Assembly (NCBI GenBank): GCA_029938555.1
Contig: JAOZUR010000031.1
Location: 1 to 32,105 of the forward strand
Length of the DNA: 32,105 nt
Reading direction: 5' to 3'
Source: Candidatus Sabulitectum sp.
Lineage (GTDB): Bacteria > Fermentibacterota > Fermentibacteria > Fermentibacterales > JCC-6
This document shows, in pieces, positions 22,778-31,938 of the stretch (position 1 is the first letter of the stretch; each line of letters starts with the position of its first letter). The notes below the pieces were generated by a model. The model had not been told where the DNA came from. It searched no databases and saw only the letters and a program-made list of their open reading frames with translations. Position numbers and translations under genes: made by a program.

Positions 22778-24196
22778 ATGAACAGACATTTAATTTTAGT
22801 GTTAGGAATTGCATTCATTCTATCTACTTTTACTGTTTCGTGTGGAGAAAATTCCACAGGGCCTGAACAAAATGGAGAGCCAGTTCTTACTGCAGGTGAA
22901 GTGACCCATTTCCATTGTGATTTGTCATGGACGCAAGTTGATTTAGAATCTCAGGATCATATATCCTACAATCTTTACCGTTCTCAAACTAAGGGTATAT
23001 CAAGTGATACTACTCAAGCAGAGTTGATTGCTACATTCGCGAATGTTGATGAGTTAACCTATTCTGATAGCCTTATTGTTGAAGGTACTGACTACTACTT
23101 CGCTTTGTTAACCCAGGTGACAGAGTCAGGGTCTGACGCTAGTGAGTACTTATGGAGTAATGAAATCACTGTTCAATCACATGACGTGAATTATGTTACA
23201 TTTGTAAACAATTCCGGTAGCACGTTATACATAATGTCACAACAAGGAGGCTGGGAAGGTCATCCTGAAGCCGGGCCTTGGCTGACAGATATTGGAGAAC
23301 ATTCTAAGTGGGCAGCAGATGGTACAGCATTTAGTACCGATTTTGTGACTTCATGCCCCACCGGTGATACTCTAGACTTTATCTATCCTGAGTACAGTAT
23401 AGTTAAACCTCATGGAGCAAGGATATACATCGGAGAAACGCAGTTTGATGGTGCCCCTGATTTACAGACATACCCTCATATCTATGATAAAATTGAGGCG
23501 GGCTGGGGGGCTGGAAACACCTGGAATACAACCTGTGTTGGTTTTGTAGCTATTCCATTACAATTGCATGGAAATGGATTAACTGTCGGTTTTCTTTCCA
23601 GTGTTACCCGCAGTGCTCTGTTTGATTCTCTTGCTGCTTTACCCTCTCCGTATGGTGATTTGGGCTTTCCTGCAAGTAATCCGGTTCGATTCTTCTCACC
23701 AGGTAAATGGAGTGAATCAAGTCAAGTTGCTCACCTTTTGGATTCAGCCCTGGTTACTGGATTACCATTAGCTGCACAAGATGATTGGCGCTATTCTGCC
23801 GATCTTTACACGGACGTAACATACACGCCTCCTGATCAGATTACAGCTTCTTCTAATGGAGGCACTTCAACAGCATCTTCTATTACTACCCTTAATGTGT
23901 TCGGTTGCTGTATTCCCAATTCTGGCGATGGAGGTCCCATGCTTGCTGCTTTGATAGGTGCTGCTGCTAGCAGAGGCGTTCTTCATAACTATGCCTGGTG
24001 GGGCGATCACACCAAATACTATCAGAGCTACTCAGAAAATCACGGGCAGTATAATTACTTCAGTGGTCTTCTTCATGATTTGTCCATCGATGGTCTCTGT
24101 TATGGTATGCCTTATGATGATTACTACGATAGACACTCTGGTATAATTATGAATCCTGGAAATTCAATTATGATAACTATTTTACCATTTAACTGA
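22778..24196 (+). CDS. Lipoprotein with FN3-like domain and GH64-like beta-1,3-glucanase domain
   Basis: A 472-residue exported protein. A signal peptide (HLILVLGIAFILSTFTVSC) ends in a lipobox-like Cys. Residues 30-125 look like a fibronectin III domain (FHCDLSWTQVD, ISYNLYRS). The rest resembles the GH64/thaumatin-like fold: FVNNSGSTLYIM, GARIYIGETQFDG, NTTCVGFVAIPLQL and, near the end, CYGMPYDDYYDR followed by a beta-strand tail. GH64 enzymes cut laminarin-type beta-1,3-glucan. Similarity is by motif memory only, so the family is likely but not certain. The start is ATG 22778 with GAAGGAAGG upstream. It leads the secreted-enzyme cluster. Confidence 0.65.
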   Translation: MNRHLILVLGIAFILSTFTVSCGENSTGPEQNGEPVLTAGEVTHFHCDLSWTQVDLESQDHISYNLYRSQTKGISSDTTQAELIATFANVDELTYSDSLIVEGTDYYFALLTQVTESGSDASEYLWSNEITVQSHDVNYVTFVNNSGSTLYIMSQQGGWEGHPEAGPWLTDIGEHSKWAADGTAFSTDFVTSCPTGDTLDFIYPEYSIVKPHGARIYIGETQFDGAPDLQTYPHIYDKIEAGWGAGNTWNTTCVGFVAIPLQLHGNGLTVGFLSSVTRSALFDSLAALPSPYGDLGFPASNPVRFFSPGKWSESSQVAHLLDSALVTGLPLAAQDDWRYSADLYTDVTYTPPDQITASSNGGTSTASSITTLNVFGCCIPNSGDGGPMLAALIGAAASRGVLHNYAWWGDHTKYYQSYSENHGQYNYFSGLLHDLSIDGLCYGMPYDDYYDRHSGIIMNPGNSIMITILPFN

Positions 24197-24227
24197 TACT
24201 CCACAATAAGTTGAAAGAATTGACTTT

Positions 24228-25547
24228 ATGAAAAAATCTATAGTTGTTTGTTTTGTCTTTTGTTTCGGAGTTTTCGCTTTTGAAGATGCAGATAGTTTAG
24301 ATCTTTTAGAATGGATTGTTTTGGCCAATGAAAATTCAACTTTACTGACTTTGGCTTCTGCAGACGTACATTCAGCAGAAGCTTCTTATCTAGCATCAAA
24401 GGCTTTTCTCTATCCGGGCATTGTGTTCTCTTCATCAGTAGGATACAAATGGACTTCTACCCCAAATCTTTCTGATGGGTTTGATTACCCTGATCAGCAA
24501 TCAAGGCAATTTTCCTTAAAAGCATCGCAGGAGATATTTTCATTTGGTGGAAGCAGCTGGTTGAATATTTCTTCCAGCAGACATTCACTTAATGCGGCGG
24601 AATTTACTATGCAAGCCACTAGCCTTAGTCTTGTAAGTTCTCTTGTAGAAGCATACTATGGGGTGACAAAGGCAATACATATGCTTGATTCAGCACAGAG
24701 AGCTTTAGATCGAAGTATAGAACATTTCGTTATTGTAGAAAACATGTGTACTTCTGGCAATGCTACAGAGCTTGAATTACTTCAAGCTGAAATTCAGATA
24801 AATAGTGATAACCTTTCATTAATTCAACAAGAAACTACACTTGCTGATGCTTATGCACTTCTTTATCAAACAACAGGCTTAAATCCGGATAACTGCAGTT
24901 TTAAGGTTGATCCGGAAGCTATTTTGCAACCTCTTTCTTTAGAGGAAGTAGAAAACTTTGCTATAGACATTTCAGGTAACTTTGGAATAATGGCTTCTGA
25001 GGAAAACACTGTAGTTTCAGAATATGAGAGTTCTATATCAGAGAGACTTTACTGGCCCAGCCTAACTGCATCTGGCGGCTGGTGTAACGGGGAATTGGAT
25101 TTTGATGAATTTTTCAGAAAAGGTGATTGGGATGTGTCTCTTGCATTAAATTGGACGCTTTTTGATGGCTTCAATCGGGAGAGCTCTATTCAACTTTCTC
25201 GTGCTACCTTGTTACACAGCATGGCCTCCCATAAAGCTCTCTTAAATAATACATTGATTAGTGCTTCTACTGCAAAAACAAATTTGGTACGCTCAACTAG
25301 AAGTTGGCAAATAACAGAAAATCTATTCGAGCTTAGAAGTGAAAATCTTCGATTAGCAACCGAGCAATATAGACTTGGAAATGTACCTTTTCAAACTCTT
25401 CTAGATGCCCACACAGCACTTGTTTCCGCAGAATCAACTGTGGAATCATCAAGAACTGAATGCCTTGTCGGGGAAAGCAAGTTAAGTGTTTTGCTTGGAC
25501 AGTTACCCAGAATGGCTACCGAATCGAGGACGAGGGAAACAGAATAA
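24228..25547 (+). CDS. TolC family outer-membrane efflux protein
   Basis: A 439-residue protein with a signal peptide (KKSIVVCFVFCFGVFA) and the two-repeat TolC layout: LLEWIVLANENSTLL, a helical stretch with AEASYLASKAFLYPGIVFSSS, periplasmic helices (LSLVSSLVEAYYGVTKAIHML), then YWPSLTASGGWCNGE, WTLFDGFNRES and YRLGNVPFQTLLDAHTAL. It forms a trimeric channel for export of small molecules or proteins. No inner-membrane pump or adaptor gene is next to it; the neighbours are glycosidases, so it may be co-transcribed without being functionally tied to them. Confidence 0.88.
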   Translation: MKKSIVVCFVFCFGVFAFEDADSLDLLEWIVLANENSTLLTLASADVHSAEASYLASKAFLYPGIVFSSSVGYKWTSTPNLSDGFDYPDQQSRQFSLKASQEIFSFGGSSWLNISSSRHSLNAAEFTMQATSLSLVSSLVEAYYGVTKAIHMLDSAQRALDRSIEHFVIVENMCTSGNATELELLQAEIQINSDNLSLIQQETTLADAYALLYQTTGLNPDNCSFKVDPEAILQPLSLEEVENFAIDISGNFGIMASEENTVVSEYESSISERLYWPSLTASGGWCNGELDFDEFFRKGDWDVSLALNWTLFDGFNRESSIQLSRATLLHSMASHKALLNNTLISASTAKTNLVRSTRSWQITENLFELRSENLRLATEQYRLGNVPFQTLLDAHTALVSAESTVESSRTECLVGESKLSVLLGQLPRMATESRTRETE

Positions 25548-25577
25548 GGCAGGTAAACACAAACCGGGAGTAAAAGT

Positions 25578-28500
25578 ATGCATCGACAAAAAGATAAGGT
25601 TTTCAAAATTGACTTTAAAGTTTCATGTATTTTTGTACTTTTACTTTTTTCTAATTTTAATTTTGCTTTTTCCTCAGAGGAATGGAATACTTTAGAAGAC
25701 GGTAATATTTATTTATTCTATTGTTCACATCAGGACTTAGGTTGGGAAAACAGCTATCATAATTGTGCTTCAACCAGAAACAGATTAATGATAGAACCAG
25801 CAGTAGAGTGGGCTATGGAAAACCAAGAATTCAATTATTGCATCGAGTATTCCAGAGCTGCGATGGATTTCAGAGAATATGCGCTCAATACTCCAGGAAA
25901 AGAATATCTATGGGATAATTTTGTCACCCTGGTTAAATCCGGGCAGATAGAAATTGGTGGCACTTATACTTGCGGGTATGAATCCCTGTTCTACGGTGAG
26001 GGATTGATTCGACAGGTTTATTTAGGCCGCAAATGGGTAAGAGACCTAGGTGGAGATACCAGAGTAGCTTGGAATGTTGATCCACCGGTGCGTTCTCTTC
26101 AGACGGCACAAATTTACAATAAAGCTGGTATCGATTATTTAGTTGACAGTAGATACAGAAAGGGTTTCTATAGGTGGATTAGTCCAAATGTTCACTCTGG
26201 AGATGATGACTATAGTTTCATTGTGTTCTCACAGGGAACATACGATCATCCATGGGTTTATTTTGTTCGAGATGATGAGAACGACCCATATCCTTCATCT
26301 GACAGTTATGGGGGAACATTTTATCCATATTCCTTCAATAAGAAAATGAATTCAGAATCATCACCTGCAGACAATGTTCCCGATTCCACATCAATCGGTC
26401 TGGCTATTGATTATGTCAGAGATTACTGGAATAGAAATGACATTGGGCAATGGCCTAATGATTCTGATGACTCAAATCCTTGGGCTTGGGAAAGCTGGAG
26501 TGATTATTACCAAAGCTTAGAAGGATCATCTGAAGGATTGACAGGGGTTTTCCCGTTTTATTATTCAACAGATATGGGAATGCCAAGGATTTACATGGCT
26601 TCACCAGGAGAAGATTACCAGGGTAATCTTATATCCGACTGGGAGGAAAATAGCTCTTCTGGTGATCCTTCTCTGCAACTTTCTACAGCTGGAGAAGCAC
26701 TGGATGCTGTAGTTGAAAGAGCCTATGAGCTGGGGGTGTCTTTTGAAGAATGGCAGGGTGAGTTACCCAATTCCTGGCTTTATATTCATGGTCCTAGCCA
26801 TTATGAGCTGATTAGCCGGATGCGTTCAGCACAGAGACTACTTCCAGCAGCAGAAATGTTTACCACATTTAGTGCTATTCTTGCTAATGATTTCAGTCAC
26901 TACCCTGATGAAGCTTTTAATGAAGCGTGGTGTGATGCCTTGTTTCCCGATCATGGAATGGGTGGGGTCGGTGATTGGTATTCTGACACATATCCGGAAT
27001 CAGAGGGAGACAACGATGTTGTGGATGTTGCTTCATGGGTGCGGGTAAAGCGGGCTGAGGAATCAGCAGAAGAGCTTCTCACAAATGCAACTTCTGATAT
27101 TACCGGTAGAATTAGTTTCACCGCACCATCAGATGGAGCTACTCCAATTGTTGTTTTCAATACTCTCTCCTGGAATAGAAGTGATCCTGTAAGCTGCCGT
27201 TTGGATGAGAGATTTAATGGGAACTGTTTTAAAATTGTTGATTCAGATAATGTTCCTGTACCATACCAGATTTTGCCTAATGATGATTCTTTGGATATTA
27301 TTTTTCTAGCTGATGATGTACCTTCACTTGGTTATAAAACCTACTATGCTGTACTTAATGAGAGTTACGAGAACATTTCTCAATCTTCAACTATCCACAC
27401 TGAAACAGAATACATGAATGATTTCTATTCTGTTAGCTTTTCCCCAAATGGAATTGAATCAATCACAGATAGAAACTCTGGCCAAACTCTTTTACAAACT
27501 AAAGATTACAGCTGCTCATACTATCAGGACATTAATCTAAGTCCCTTTGAATTGTTTACTCTTAGATCCGCATACGATGATAACTATCTATATTTTGATG
27601 CAGGAAGTTTTCCCGGTGTCCCCCCCGCTTGGCTGGATAGCACATTTGCTCAGGCCAATGCACATGCCAGTTGGCAGTACGATTCTGACAAATCCGGGCT
27701 TTTGTATGATGTCTATTCCTATACCAGCAGCTTAAATGACACCGAGAACTGGTGGGCTACGGTAACACAAAATATTTACTTTTACAAAGATATTAAAAGA
27801 ATTGACTGTGAGGTTATTTTAGGTGACTGGGGAAGAGATTCTGAAGGTTTAAATCACCCTGATGAGGTGATAAAGCTTCGAGAGTGGAGAATGGCGCTTC
27901 CTTTAGCTTTCGAGAATGATGCCGCGCAAGTAACTTACGATGTACCCATGGGAACTGTTCTTGTTGGCCGGGATGAAGTGCAGAGTGACCTTGGTGCCTG
28001 GTACTATTATGATGCCTACGACTACACACAAATGCCTGAACCTCCTGCTGCGGATAATACCAGACCTATTCTTCCAAGTTATTTTCATCCCAGAGAGGTT
28101 CAGAATTTCATAAGTGCCAGTGACGGGAACCATGGAGTTACTATGAGTTCATCTGTATCTGTCTGTGATTACATTTTTCCTCCTCGGGAGCAGGATAGCA
28201 TTATTCCTGATTCAAACTTTAATATTTCATCGCCTGTATTGCAACCTATTCTTTTTGCAACCAGAAAATCATGTGGTGGTAATCATGGCCTTTACTCACA
28301 GCGAGGAGATCATTCTTTTTCTTTTTCAGTACTTTCGCATGAAGGGAATTGGTCTGACAACTCCATGCAGGGAGCCAGGTATGCTCTTCAGGTAAACAAC
28401 CCTCTTAGAGCTGTCATAGTTGCAGAAAACAATCACTCTACACAGCGCACTCTACCCGGCGAGAGTTTCTCCTTCTGTAATGTATCTGGAGAGAATGTAA

Positions 28501-28769
28501 TTGTTAGTGCTTTCAAGAAGATGGATGGCGATAGCAATAATATTGTGGTTAGAATTTTTGATCTTTTGGGAGGAACCGGTGTAAGCAATACTACTTTTAA
28601 CTTCTTCTTTACGGCTTCTGAAGTATATCAGACAAACATAATAGAAGAGCCCATTTACACGGACAACACACCTGTACTCTCCACTGAAAGCAATTCGATA
28701 TCAATCGATGTAGGGCATCATTCAATAGAAACATTTGCATTGCAACTTGAATCTGAGATCTTTAATTAG
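25578..28769 (+). CDS. Secreted GH38-family alpha-mannosidase
   Basis: A 1063-residue exported enzyme with a signal peptide (CIFVLLLFSNFNFAF). The N-terminal GH38 domain carries the zinc ligands in CSHQDLGW (H51, D53) and the predicted nucleophile D168 in AWNVDPP. The middle helical region (WLYIHGPSHYELISRM) and the C-terminal beta domains (VFNTLSWNRSDPVS, SLGYKTYYAV, IDCEVILGDW, SHEGNW) follow the GH38 plan. The enzyme should release alpha-linked mannose from glycans. GGGAG precedes the ATG. Located between TolC and a GH85 enzyme, it suggests stepwise breakdown of mannose-rich N-glycans outside the cytoplasm. Length is normal for the family. Confidence 0.85.
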   Translation: MHRQKDKVFKIDFKVSCIFVLLLFSNFNFAFSSEEWNTLEDGNIYLFYCSHQDLGWENSYHNCASTRNRLMIEPAVEWAMENQEFNYCIEYSRAAMDFREYALNTPGKEYLWDNFVTLVKSGQIEIGGTYTCGYESLFYGEGLIRQVYLGRKWVRDLGGDTRVAWNVDPPVRSLQTAQIYNKAGIDYLVDSRYRKGFYRWISPNVHSGDDDYSFIVFSQGTYDHPWVYFVRDDENDPYPSSDSYGGTFYPYSFNKKMNSESSPADNVPDSTSIGLAIDYVRDYWNRNDIGQWPNDSDDSNPWAWESWSDYYQSLEGSSEGLTGVFPFYYSTDMGMPRIYMASPGEDYQGNLISDWEENSSSGDPSLQLSTAGEALDAVVERAYELGVSFEEWQGELPNSWLYIHGPSHYELISRMRSAQRLLPAAEMFTTFSAILANDFSHYPDEAFNEAWCDALFPDHGMGGVGDWYSDTYPESEGDNDVVDVASWVRVKRAEESAEELLTNATSDITGRISFTAPSDGATPIVVFNTLSWNRSDPVSCRLDERFNGNCFKIVDSDNVPVPYQILPNDDSLDIIFLADDVPSLGYKTYYAVLNESYENISQSSTIHTETEYMNDFYSVSFSPNGIESITDRNSGQTLLQTKDYSCSYYQDINLSPFELFTLRSAYDDNYLYFDAGSFPGVPPAWLDSTFAQANAHASWQYDSDKSGLLYDVYSYTSSLNDTENWWATVTQNIYFYKDIKRIDCEVILGDWGRDSEGLNHPDEVIKLREWRMALPLAFENDAAQVTYDVPMGTVLVGRDEVQSDLGAWYYYDAYDYTQMPEPPAADNTRPILPSYFHPREVQNFISASDGNHGVTMSSSVSVCDYIFPPREQDSIIPDSNFNISSPVLQPILFATRKSCGGNHGLYSQRGDHSFSFSVLSHEGNWSDNSMQGARYALQVNNPLRAVIVAENNHSTQRTLPGESFSFCNVSGENVIVSAFKKMDGDSNNIVVRIFDLLGGTGVSNTTFNFFFTASEVYQTNIIEEPIYTDNTPVLSTESNSISIDVGHHSIETFALQLESEIFN

Positions 28770-28790
28770 ACCTCTTAAAGGAGAAAAAAC

Positions 28791-31058
28791 ATGAACCGGA
28801 TACCACTGTTCAAATTAAATGTTTTGATTTTAGTTATTTCTGGAGTATTTTTCCTATTGTCCGCACAACCTCCAGGTCAGCCCTTCTCATCAACATGGTT
28901 TCCAGTAGAGTTACTTGCATGGCACTTTGTTGGAGATGCTGATGCACCATACAATGTCGGAACTGTTGATCTTGCAACAAGAACTCAGGGCAACATGCAG
29001 ATTAATTCGCATGCAAGACCCGGTGAAGCATTAGTTTCAAACCTTAGTTCGATGAACCAGCATACAGCTCTTAATCCAGCACAGGGAGGTTTAGAATTTG
29101 ATATTTATGCATATAACTACTGGCAATACACAGATATTCTTGTTCCATGGGCGGGAACTGCCAGTGAAGGCCTTATAATACCCCCAACTGCAGATATGAT
29201 TGATGCCGGACACAGGAACGGTGTTCCTGTATATGGCATGGTGATGTTTCCTGATGTTGCATTTGGCGGGCAAATACAATGGGTGAATAACTTTGTGATG
29301 AAAGAGGGCAACACATTTCCTGTAGCAGATAAATTAATTGAAGTTGCCGAAGCTTATAACTTTGACGGCTGGTTTATAAATCAGGAAACAGCAGGTGGTG
29401 ATAGCACTTTAGCACAGGATCTAAGAGACTTAATGGTTTATGTTATAGAAAATTCTAACATTCATATAATGTGGTATGACTCTATGGTTGAAGATGGTTC
29501 AATATGGTATCAGGATGAGCTCAATTCCTATAATGATATGTTTTTTCAGGATACGGATACAGTTTCTAATGAGATGTTCCTTAATTATGACTGGACGACA
29601 GAGAAAATTGCATCAACAAATGCTCATGCGATTTCCCTAGGTAGAAGCCCCTATGAAGTGTATGCTGGTGTTGATGTTGGATATATAGGTGATTCAACCG
29701 TGGTTGTCTGGGACGCCATATTCCCGGAAGATAACCCACATCTTATTTCATTTGGATTTTTCGCTACGCACTGGTGTTTCCTTAATTCTACAAGTCACGA
29801 AAATTTTTATGAAAGAATGAACAGGCTATGGGTTGGCCCGAACCGAGACCCGTCAAATACATCTACTTCGCAGTCCTGGAAGGGAATAGCTCACTATATA
29901 CCAGCCTCTACTCCTATTACAGAAACACCCTTTGTAACAACATTCAATACCGGCCAGGGGCACATGTTTTCTGTAAATGGTGTACAAATGAGAAATTCTG
30001 ATTGGAATTACAGGAGCCTTCAGGATGTTCTTCCTACCTGGAGGTGGGTAGCTGAGAGCAACGGTACATCTCTTTATCCGGAACTGGATTGGACAGATGC
30101 GTGGTGGGGTGGAACTTCGTTAAAAGTAACGGGTGACCTCAATCCAGGCACCCCTACAACTCTTTATCTTTATAAAACTGATTTATCCCTATCAGCTGAT
30201 AACAATTTTGTGATTTCCTACAAAACAGGCACCGCTGATGCGCCTTCAAATCTTTACGTAGGACTTGCTTTTGAGGATCCCGAGACATTTGAATTCATAC
30301 CTGTGGGTAACACTCAGTCCGCAGGATGGAATACTGCAACACTAAACTTATCACAATATTCTGGAAGACCGCTATCAGTAATTGCTCTTAAGTTTGATGC
30401 TTCAACTTCCATTTCCGATTATGATGTAAGGATAGGTCAACTAGGTATCATTGATGGTGATGTGGATACTCCTGCACCACCAGACGACCTGACTCTTGTT
30501 CATTTTTACCAAATAGATGATAACTTCGGTACTCTCAGGCTTAAATGGGCACACTCCGATGACGAGAATCTGATGTACAATGTTTACAAAGTGAACAGCG
30601 ATGATTCCAGAACCTGGCTCTGGTCCACACCGAATAACTATTGCTTTGTACCGCAGGTAAACAGAGAAACTGAAGAAACCACCACTACTATTGAAGTGGT
30701 AACTGTAGGAAAAGAGTTAGGATTATCAACTGCCGTAACAACTACATTTGAATGGACTGTTTCAGGTGTCGAAAGTGAATATGAGGGTTATACTTTTGGA
30801 ATTGGTGAGAATTTTGTTAACCCAATTTCATTCACCTCAACATCTTTAATTAGTTTTACAATTCCCAGTGCTTCTGATGTAAGCCTTTCCCTATACGATA
30901 TCACTGGAAGACAGGTAAGAAATATGGTAAATGAACCATTACAACCAGGCGTCCACTCAGTAGTACTTGAGAAAGAAAACCTTGCATCAGGTGTTTATTT
31001 TTTAAGACTTGTATCCAACGAAAGCCATGATACAGCTAAATGTGTTTTTGTTGATTAA
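28791..31058 (+). CDS. Secreted GH85 endo-beta-N-acetylglucosaminidase with sorting tail
   Basis: A 755-residue exported protein. After a signal peptide (VLILVISGVFFLLSA) comes a GH85 catalytic barrel: WHFVGDAD, FDIYAYNYWQYTDILVPW, PVYGMVMFPD and FDGWFINQE, whose N197 and E199 match the N-x-E catalytic pair. The following beta domain has TTFNTGQGHMFSVNG and SLQDVLPTWRW, typical of the family, then an FN3-like domain. GH85 enzymes cut between the two GlcNAc residues of N-glycan cores. The last 70 residues (LSLYDITGRQVRNM, GVHSVVLEKENLASGVYFLRL) are a Por/type IX secretion-like sorting domain, so the enzyme is probably displayed or released by that route. AAAGGAG precedes the ATG. Confidence 0.88.
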   Translation: MNRIPLFKLNVLILVISGVFFLLSAQPPGQPFSSTWFPVELLAWHFVGDADAPYNVGTVDLATRTQGNMQINSHARPGEALVSNLSSMNQHTALNPAQGGLEFDIYAYNYWQYTDILVPWAGTASEGLIIPPTADMIDAGHRNGVPVYGMVMFPDVAFGGQIQWVNNFVMKEGNTFPVADKLIEVAEAYNFDGWFINQETAGGDSTLAQDLRDLMVYVIENSNIHIMWYDSMVEDGSIWYQDELNSYNDMFFQDTDTVSNEMFLNYDWTTEKIASTNAHAISLGRSPYEVYAGVDVGYIGDSTVVVWDAIFPEDNPHLISFGFFATHWCFLNSTSHENFYERMNRLWVGPNRDPSNTSTSQSWKGIAHYIPASTPITETPFVTTFNTGQGHMFSVNGVQMRNSDWNYRSLQDVLPTWRWVAESNGTSLYPELDWTDAWWGGTSLKVTGDLNPGTPTTLYLYKTDLSLSADNNFVISYKTGTADAPSNLYVGLAFEDPETFEFIPVGNTQSAGWNTATLNLSQYSGRPLSVIALKFDASTSISDYDVRIGQLGIIDGDVDTPAPPDDLTLVHFYQIDDNFGTLRLKWAHSDDENLMYNVYKVNSDDSRTWLWSTPNNYCFVPQVNRETEETTTTIEVVTVGKELGLSTAVTTTFEWTVSGVESEYEGYTFGIGENFVNPISFTSTSLISFTIPSASDVSLSLYDITGRQVRNMVNEPLQPGVHSVVLEKENLASGVYFLRLVSNESHDTAKCVFVD

Positions 31059-31125
31059 TTAGAGAAAATGATTAATGCATTGCCAAAAAGGCTATTCATT
31101 TGCCGTAATCTAAAGGGAGAGAAAA

Positions 31126-31662
31126 ATGAAAAGAACCATGGTTTCCATTATTGCTGTTTTGTGTATATCAGGTCTTGCTTTTGCGCAGGGGAATGGAATC
31201 GGCTCCAATTTTAGTGCAGGATTTCAACTAAATGAGTATGGGGATGACTTCGGTTTAGGGATCAACCTCACCAGCCCATTTTTTGCAAATGAAAGAGCTG
31301 CATTCAGAGTTAAAGGAAACTACATGTTTTTTGAACATGTAGAAGATGGAGAAACTATATGGACACCCTACACCACTATTTCTCTTGGTTCCATAGGTGT
31401 AGCTGGAACAATCGCTGATTTTGTTAGGTTGTATGGTGAGGGTGGTGCTCTTTTAATATTCCCTGCTGAGGAATTCTCATCAGAAGATATTGTTTCCGGT
31501 GGATACGGGTTATTTGGTTTTGAGTTTTTCATGAATGAGAATGGTAATTACTTCATCGAAATTGGTGGTGTAGGTGCTGATGCAAAAGCAGACAAATTGC
31601 CAGCAAGTCCTTTGTATTCAACTGGAATGTTAATTAGTGCAGGTTACAGAATTATTTTTTAA
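31126..31662 (+). CDS. Small outer-membrane beta-barrel-like protein
   Basis: A 178-residue exported protein with a clear signal peptide ending AFA-QG. The rest is alternating amphipathic strands rich in Gly and aromatics (FSAGFQLNEYG, GLGINLTSPFF, YGLFGFEFFM, YFIEIGGVG) and ends in YRIIF, with terminal Phe, as in outer-membrane barrels. GGGAGAG precedes the ATG. It is the last gene before a terminator. No specific family is recognised, and its role in the glycosidase cluster is unknown. Confidence 0.65.
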   Translation: MKRTMVSIIAVLCISGLAFAQGNGIGSNFSAGFQLNEYGDDFGLGINLTSPFFANERAAFRVKGNYMFFEHVEDGETIWTPYTTISLGSIGVAGTIADFVRLYGEGGALLIFPAEEFSSEDIVSGGYGLFGFEFFMNENGNYFIEIGGVGADAKADKLPASPLYSTGMLISAGYRIIF

Positions 31663-31680
31663 TTTCTAGACTTAAGAATG

Positions 31681-31717
31681 CAGGTAGTTGCCTTTAGGTT
31701 TCTACCTGTATTTTTTT
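31681..31717 (+). terminator. Intrinsic terminator of the secreted-enzyme cluster
   Basis: CAGGTAG (31681-31687) pairs with CTACCTG (31702-31708) around a 14-nt loop, followed by TA and seven T residues. It closes the plus-strand cluster. After it, 31718-32105 contains no supportable gene. Confidence 0.8.
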
Positions 31718-31911
31718 GTTTCTTTAGAAAAAGAAAGGAGGTAAAGAATTAGTGCTAGTAGTAGATACCAGCAGTGAAATTATATGCCGCATTTCTTGCT
31801 GCAGTTTCACTTATAGTCCATGGTAGGTGCATCCGTCATATCATCAATAGTGGCAGAATAGATTACTCTGAAAAAGAATAAAATACCCAATATTATCAAG
31901 TAAGCAGAGCA

Positions 31912-31938
31912 TGCTGCTCTCGCCGGTGAACGTTTACA
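31912..31938 (+). repeat. Dispersed palindromic repeat, copy 2
   Basis: The 27-bp motif TGCTGCTC...CGCCGGTGAAC matches 18228-18254 with three differences. The outer inverted arms seen at copy 1 are less clear here; GAGCA-TGC-TGCTC forms a different small hairpin just before the core. It lies in the intergenic stretch after the terminator. Confidence 0.6.

Noticed and set aside
31752-31826. A GTG-started frame of 24 codons after a perfect GGAGG
   Set aside because: Too short, Cys-rich without pattern, downstream of a terminator and without a promoter.
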